Shown one piece after another: positions 63,160-64,000 of a stretch of DNA of 64,000 nt (positions are counted from its first letter, which is position 1; each line of letters begins with the position of its first letter). The DNA is taken from contig JAVHZZ010000003.1 in the NCBI GenBank assembly GCA_036250195.1, forward strand, positions 35,434,335 through 35,498,334, written 5' to 3'. Both the position numbers and the translations under genes were made by a program. The notes under the pieces are model-generated. The model was not told the origin of the DNA and ran no database searches. It saw only the letters and a program-made list of their open reading frames with translations. This stretch comes from Mixophyes australis. Taxonomy: Eukaryota; Chordata; Amphibia; Anura; Limnodynastidae.

Positions 63160-63770
63160 TTGAAATAGAATTTGTAGGCTTAATAGCCAGTTGGAAGACT
63201 CAGTCATGTCTTTTAGTGCCATTTTGCAGAGTTGTAAAACTTTCACAATCCATAACAACATTTCTTACCATGGAATCAATTATTACATTCCACTATTTGA
63301 TTTCAATGTTACAGATGATAAAAGTGGAATAATACTGGAAAAAGTCCTGATAAAATACCAGAGTAACTCCTCATATTTCAAACAGGACTTCTAGCCAAAC
63401 TTGGCATTTGGAATACTCAGACATGTCTATTTTTGCCACTTTGACAATCCATAGCAACATTTCTTTCCATGGAATCAATTATTTCACTCCACCATGTGAT
63501 TTCATTGTTACAGATGATAAAAGTGGAATAATACTGGAAAAAATTTTGATAAAATGCTGGAGTGACTCCTCTTATTTCAAACAGGACTTCTAGCCAAAAT
63601 TGGCATTTGGAAACACAGACATGGTTATTTTTGCCATTTGGCAGATAGGTTGTGAATATCTGACACTCTTTTTGAAATTTGTAACAATGGAAACATTTTT
63701 TCAATCCACCACTTGAACCCATTGTTACCGATAATAATTGAAGAAATATGTCTGTGACATTCTTCTGTGT
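63160..63770 (+). repeat. Spacer subrepeats, about 200 bp, three per unit (example unit)
   Basis: In this unit three diverged copies start near 63160 (TTGAAATAGAATTTGTAGGC), 63376 (TTTCAAACAGGACTTCTAGC) and 63575 (same start). They are 216 and 199 bp apart and share the order: CATTTGGAA, ACTCAGACATG, TTTTTGCCA, AACATTT, CAATCCACC/CATGGAATC. The first two also share GATAAAAGTGGAATAATACT. Loss of one copy by recombination explains the 788-bp units and gain of one explains the 1178-bp unit. Confidence 0.88.
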
Positions 63771-63913
63771 CTCACTCAATCAAGAATCCAACTGTCAATC
63801 AGTAATAACAAGCTTTGAGCTCCTACTCGGTACCAACCGCTATCTTGTCTGCTACTTTTCTGCCATCAACCTGTACCTGTATGTGTTAAAAAAGAAAATT
63901 TACTACCAACAGG

Positions 63914-63999
63914 GGCTCTGTGGCGCAATGGATAGCGCATTGGACTTCTAGTATGTTGTAGTTATTCAAATGTTGTGGGTTTGAGACCCACCAGAGTCA
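63914..63999 (+). tRNA. tRNA-Arg(UCU), copy 58, C56T and T60A
   Basis: T loop TTTGAGA and variable loop ATGTT. It ends one base before the window edge, so its terminator is not seen. Confidence 0.6.
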
Positions 64000-64000
64000 T

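Larger units (their letters stand above)
9893..64000 (+). repeat. Tandem array of tRNA-Arg(UCU) units, truncated by the window end
   Basis: There are 58 head-to-tail tRNA copies in about 54 kb. Start-to-start spacing is 986-993 bp (most), 978 bp (three), 772-793 bp (short units), and once each 900 and 1178 bp. All copies point the same way. The spacer holds no recognisable gene; open frames of 60-130 codons recur in every unit on both strands simply because the DNA is repeated. The left third (to about 28 kb) is more heterogeneous than the rest, as expected when array edges are homogenised less. Xenopus is known to keep tRNA genes in long tandem arrays; here a single isoacceptor is repeated. 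The right end is not in the window. Confidence 0.98.

Noticed and set aside
63724..63750. TTACCGATAATAATTGAAG as a snRNA-type PSE element
   Set aside because: It loosely resembles a vertebrate PSE but lies about 190 bp upstream of the tRNA, not near -55, and belongs to the diverged spacer subrepeat.
10050..63951. Families of repeated 60-130-codon open frames on both strands in every unit
   Set aside because: They recur because the DNA unit is repeated. Several overlap each other on opposite strands, some run straight into the tRNA gene, and single-base indels between units break or fuse them. No known domain is visible.
9893..64000. CRISPR-like array
   Set aside because: The repeat unit is about 1 kb, contains a eukaryotic tRNA with an intron, and lies in transposon-rich vertebrate-type DNA. 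There are no short direct repeats with unique spacers.

Overview
The window is eukaryotic nuclear DNA, most likely from a vertebrate and plausibly an amphibian. The left 9.9 kb is a graveyard of transposons: a Helitron with both ends, nested L2/CR1-like LINE fragments, a Gypsy chromovirus-like pol remnant, a Harbinger-type MITE, a hAT-like MITE and microsatellites. The right 54 kb (about 9.89 kb to the window end) is one tandem array in which every unit carries an intron-containing tRNA-Arg(UCU) gene. I recognised the tRNA from its sequence and cloverleaf. The amphibian guess rests on this mix of repeats and on the known habit of Xenopus of keeping tRNA genes in long tandem arrays; it is inference, and no host protein-coding gene was found.

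Layout. 1-950: nothing recognisable. About 1.12-1.57 kb: fragments with Helitron-type 5' ends. 1998-4207: a Helitron on the minus strand with a decayed Pif1-like helicase and a 153-bp tandem repeat near its 5' end. 4398-4459: an (AAT)n microsatellite. 4965-5137: a hAT-like MITE. About 6.67-7.13 kb: the C-terminal end of a Gypsy pol with a chromodomain, split by a 137-bp MITE that has a CTG target duplication. About 7.28-9.38 kb: a minus-strand L2-like LINE fragment interrupted by the 3' end of a second L2-like element on the plus strand.

Array. I count 58 tRNA copies, all on the plus strand. Most are about 987-993 bp apart, a second class is 772-793 bp, and single outliers are 900 and 1178 bp. 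The 86-bp gene has a 13-bp intron between positions 37 and 38, internal A and B boxes, and a TTTT terminator about 18 bp downstream. The spacer consists of three diverged copies of a roughly 200-bp subrepeat; short units have lost one copy and the 1178-bp unit has gained one. Fifteen copies look structurally sound. Twenty have C56 changed to T in the T loop, which also alters the B box. Other families have broken acceptor, D-stem or T-stem pairs. One copy has anticodon UUU (lysine type) and two have CCU. Higher-order duplications (offsets 1784, 2961 and 3760 bp) show that the array evolves by unequal exchange or amplification. The array runs off the right edge, so its full size is unknown.
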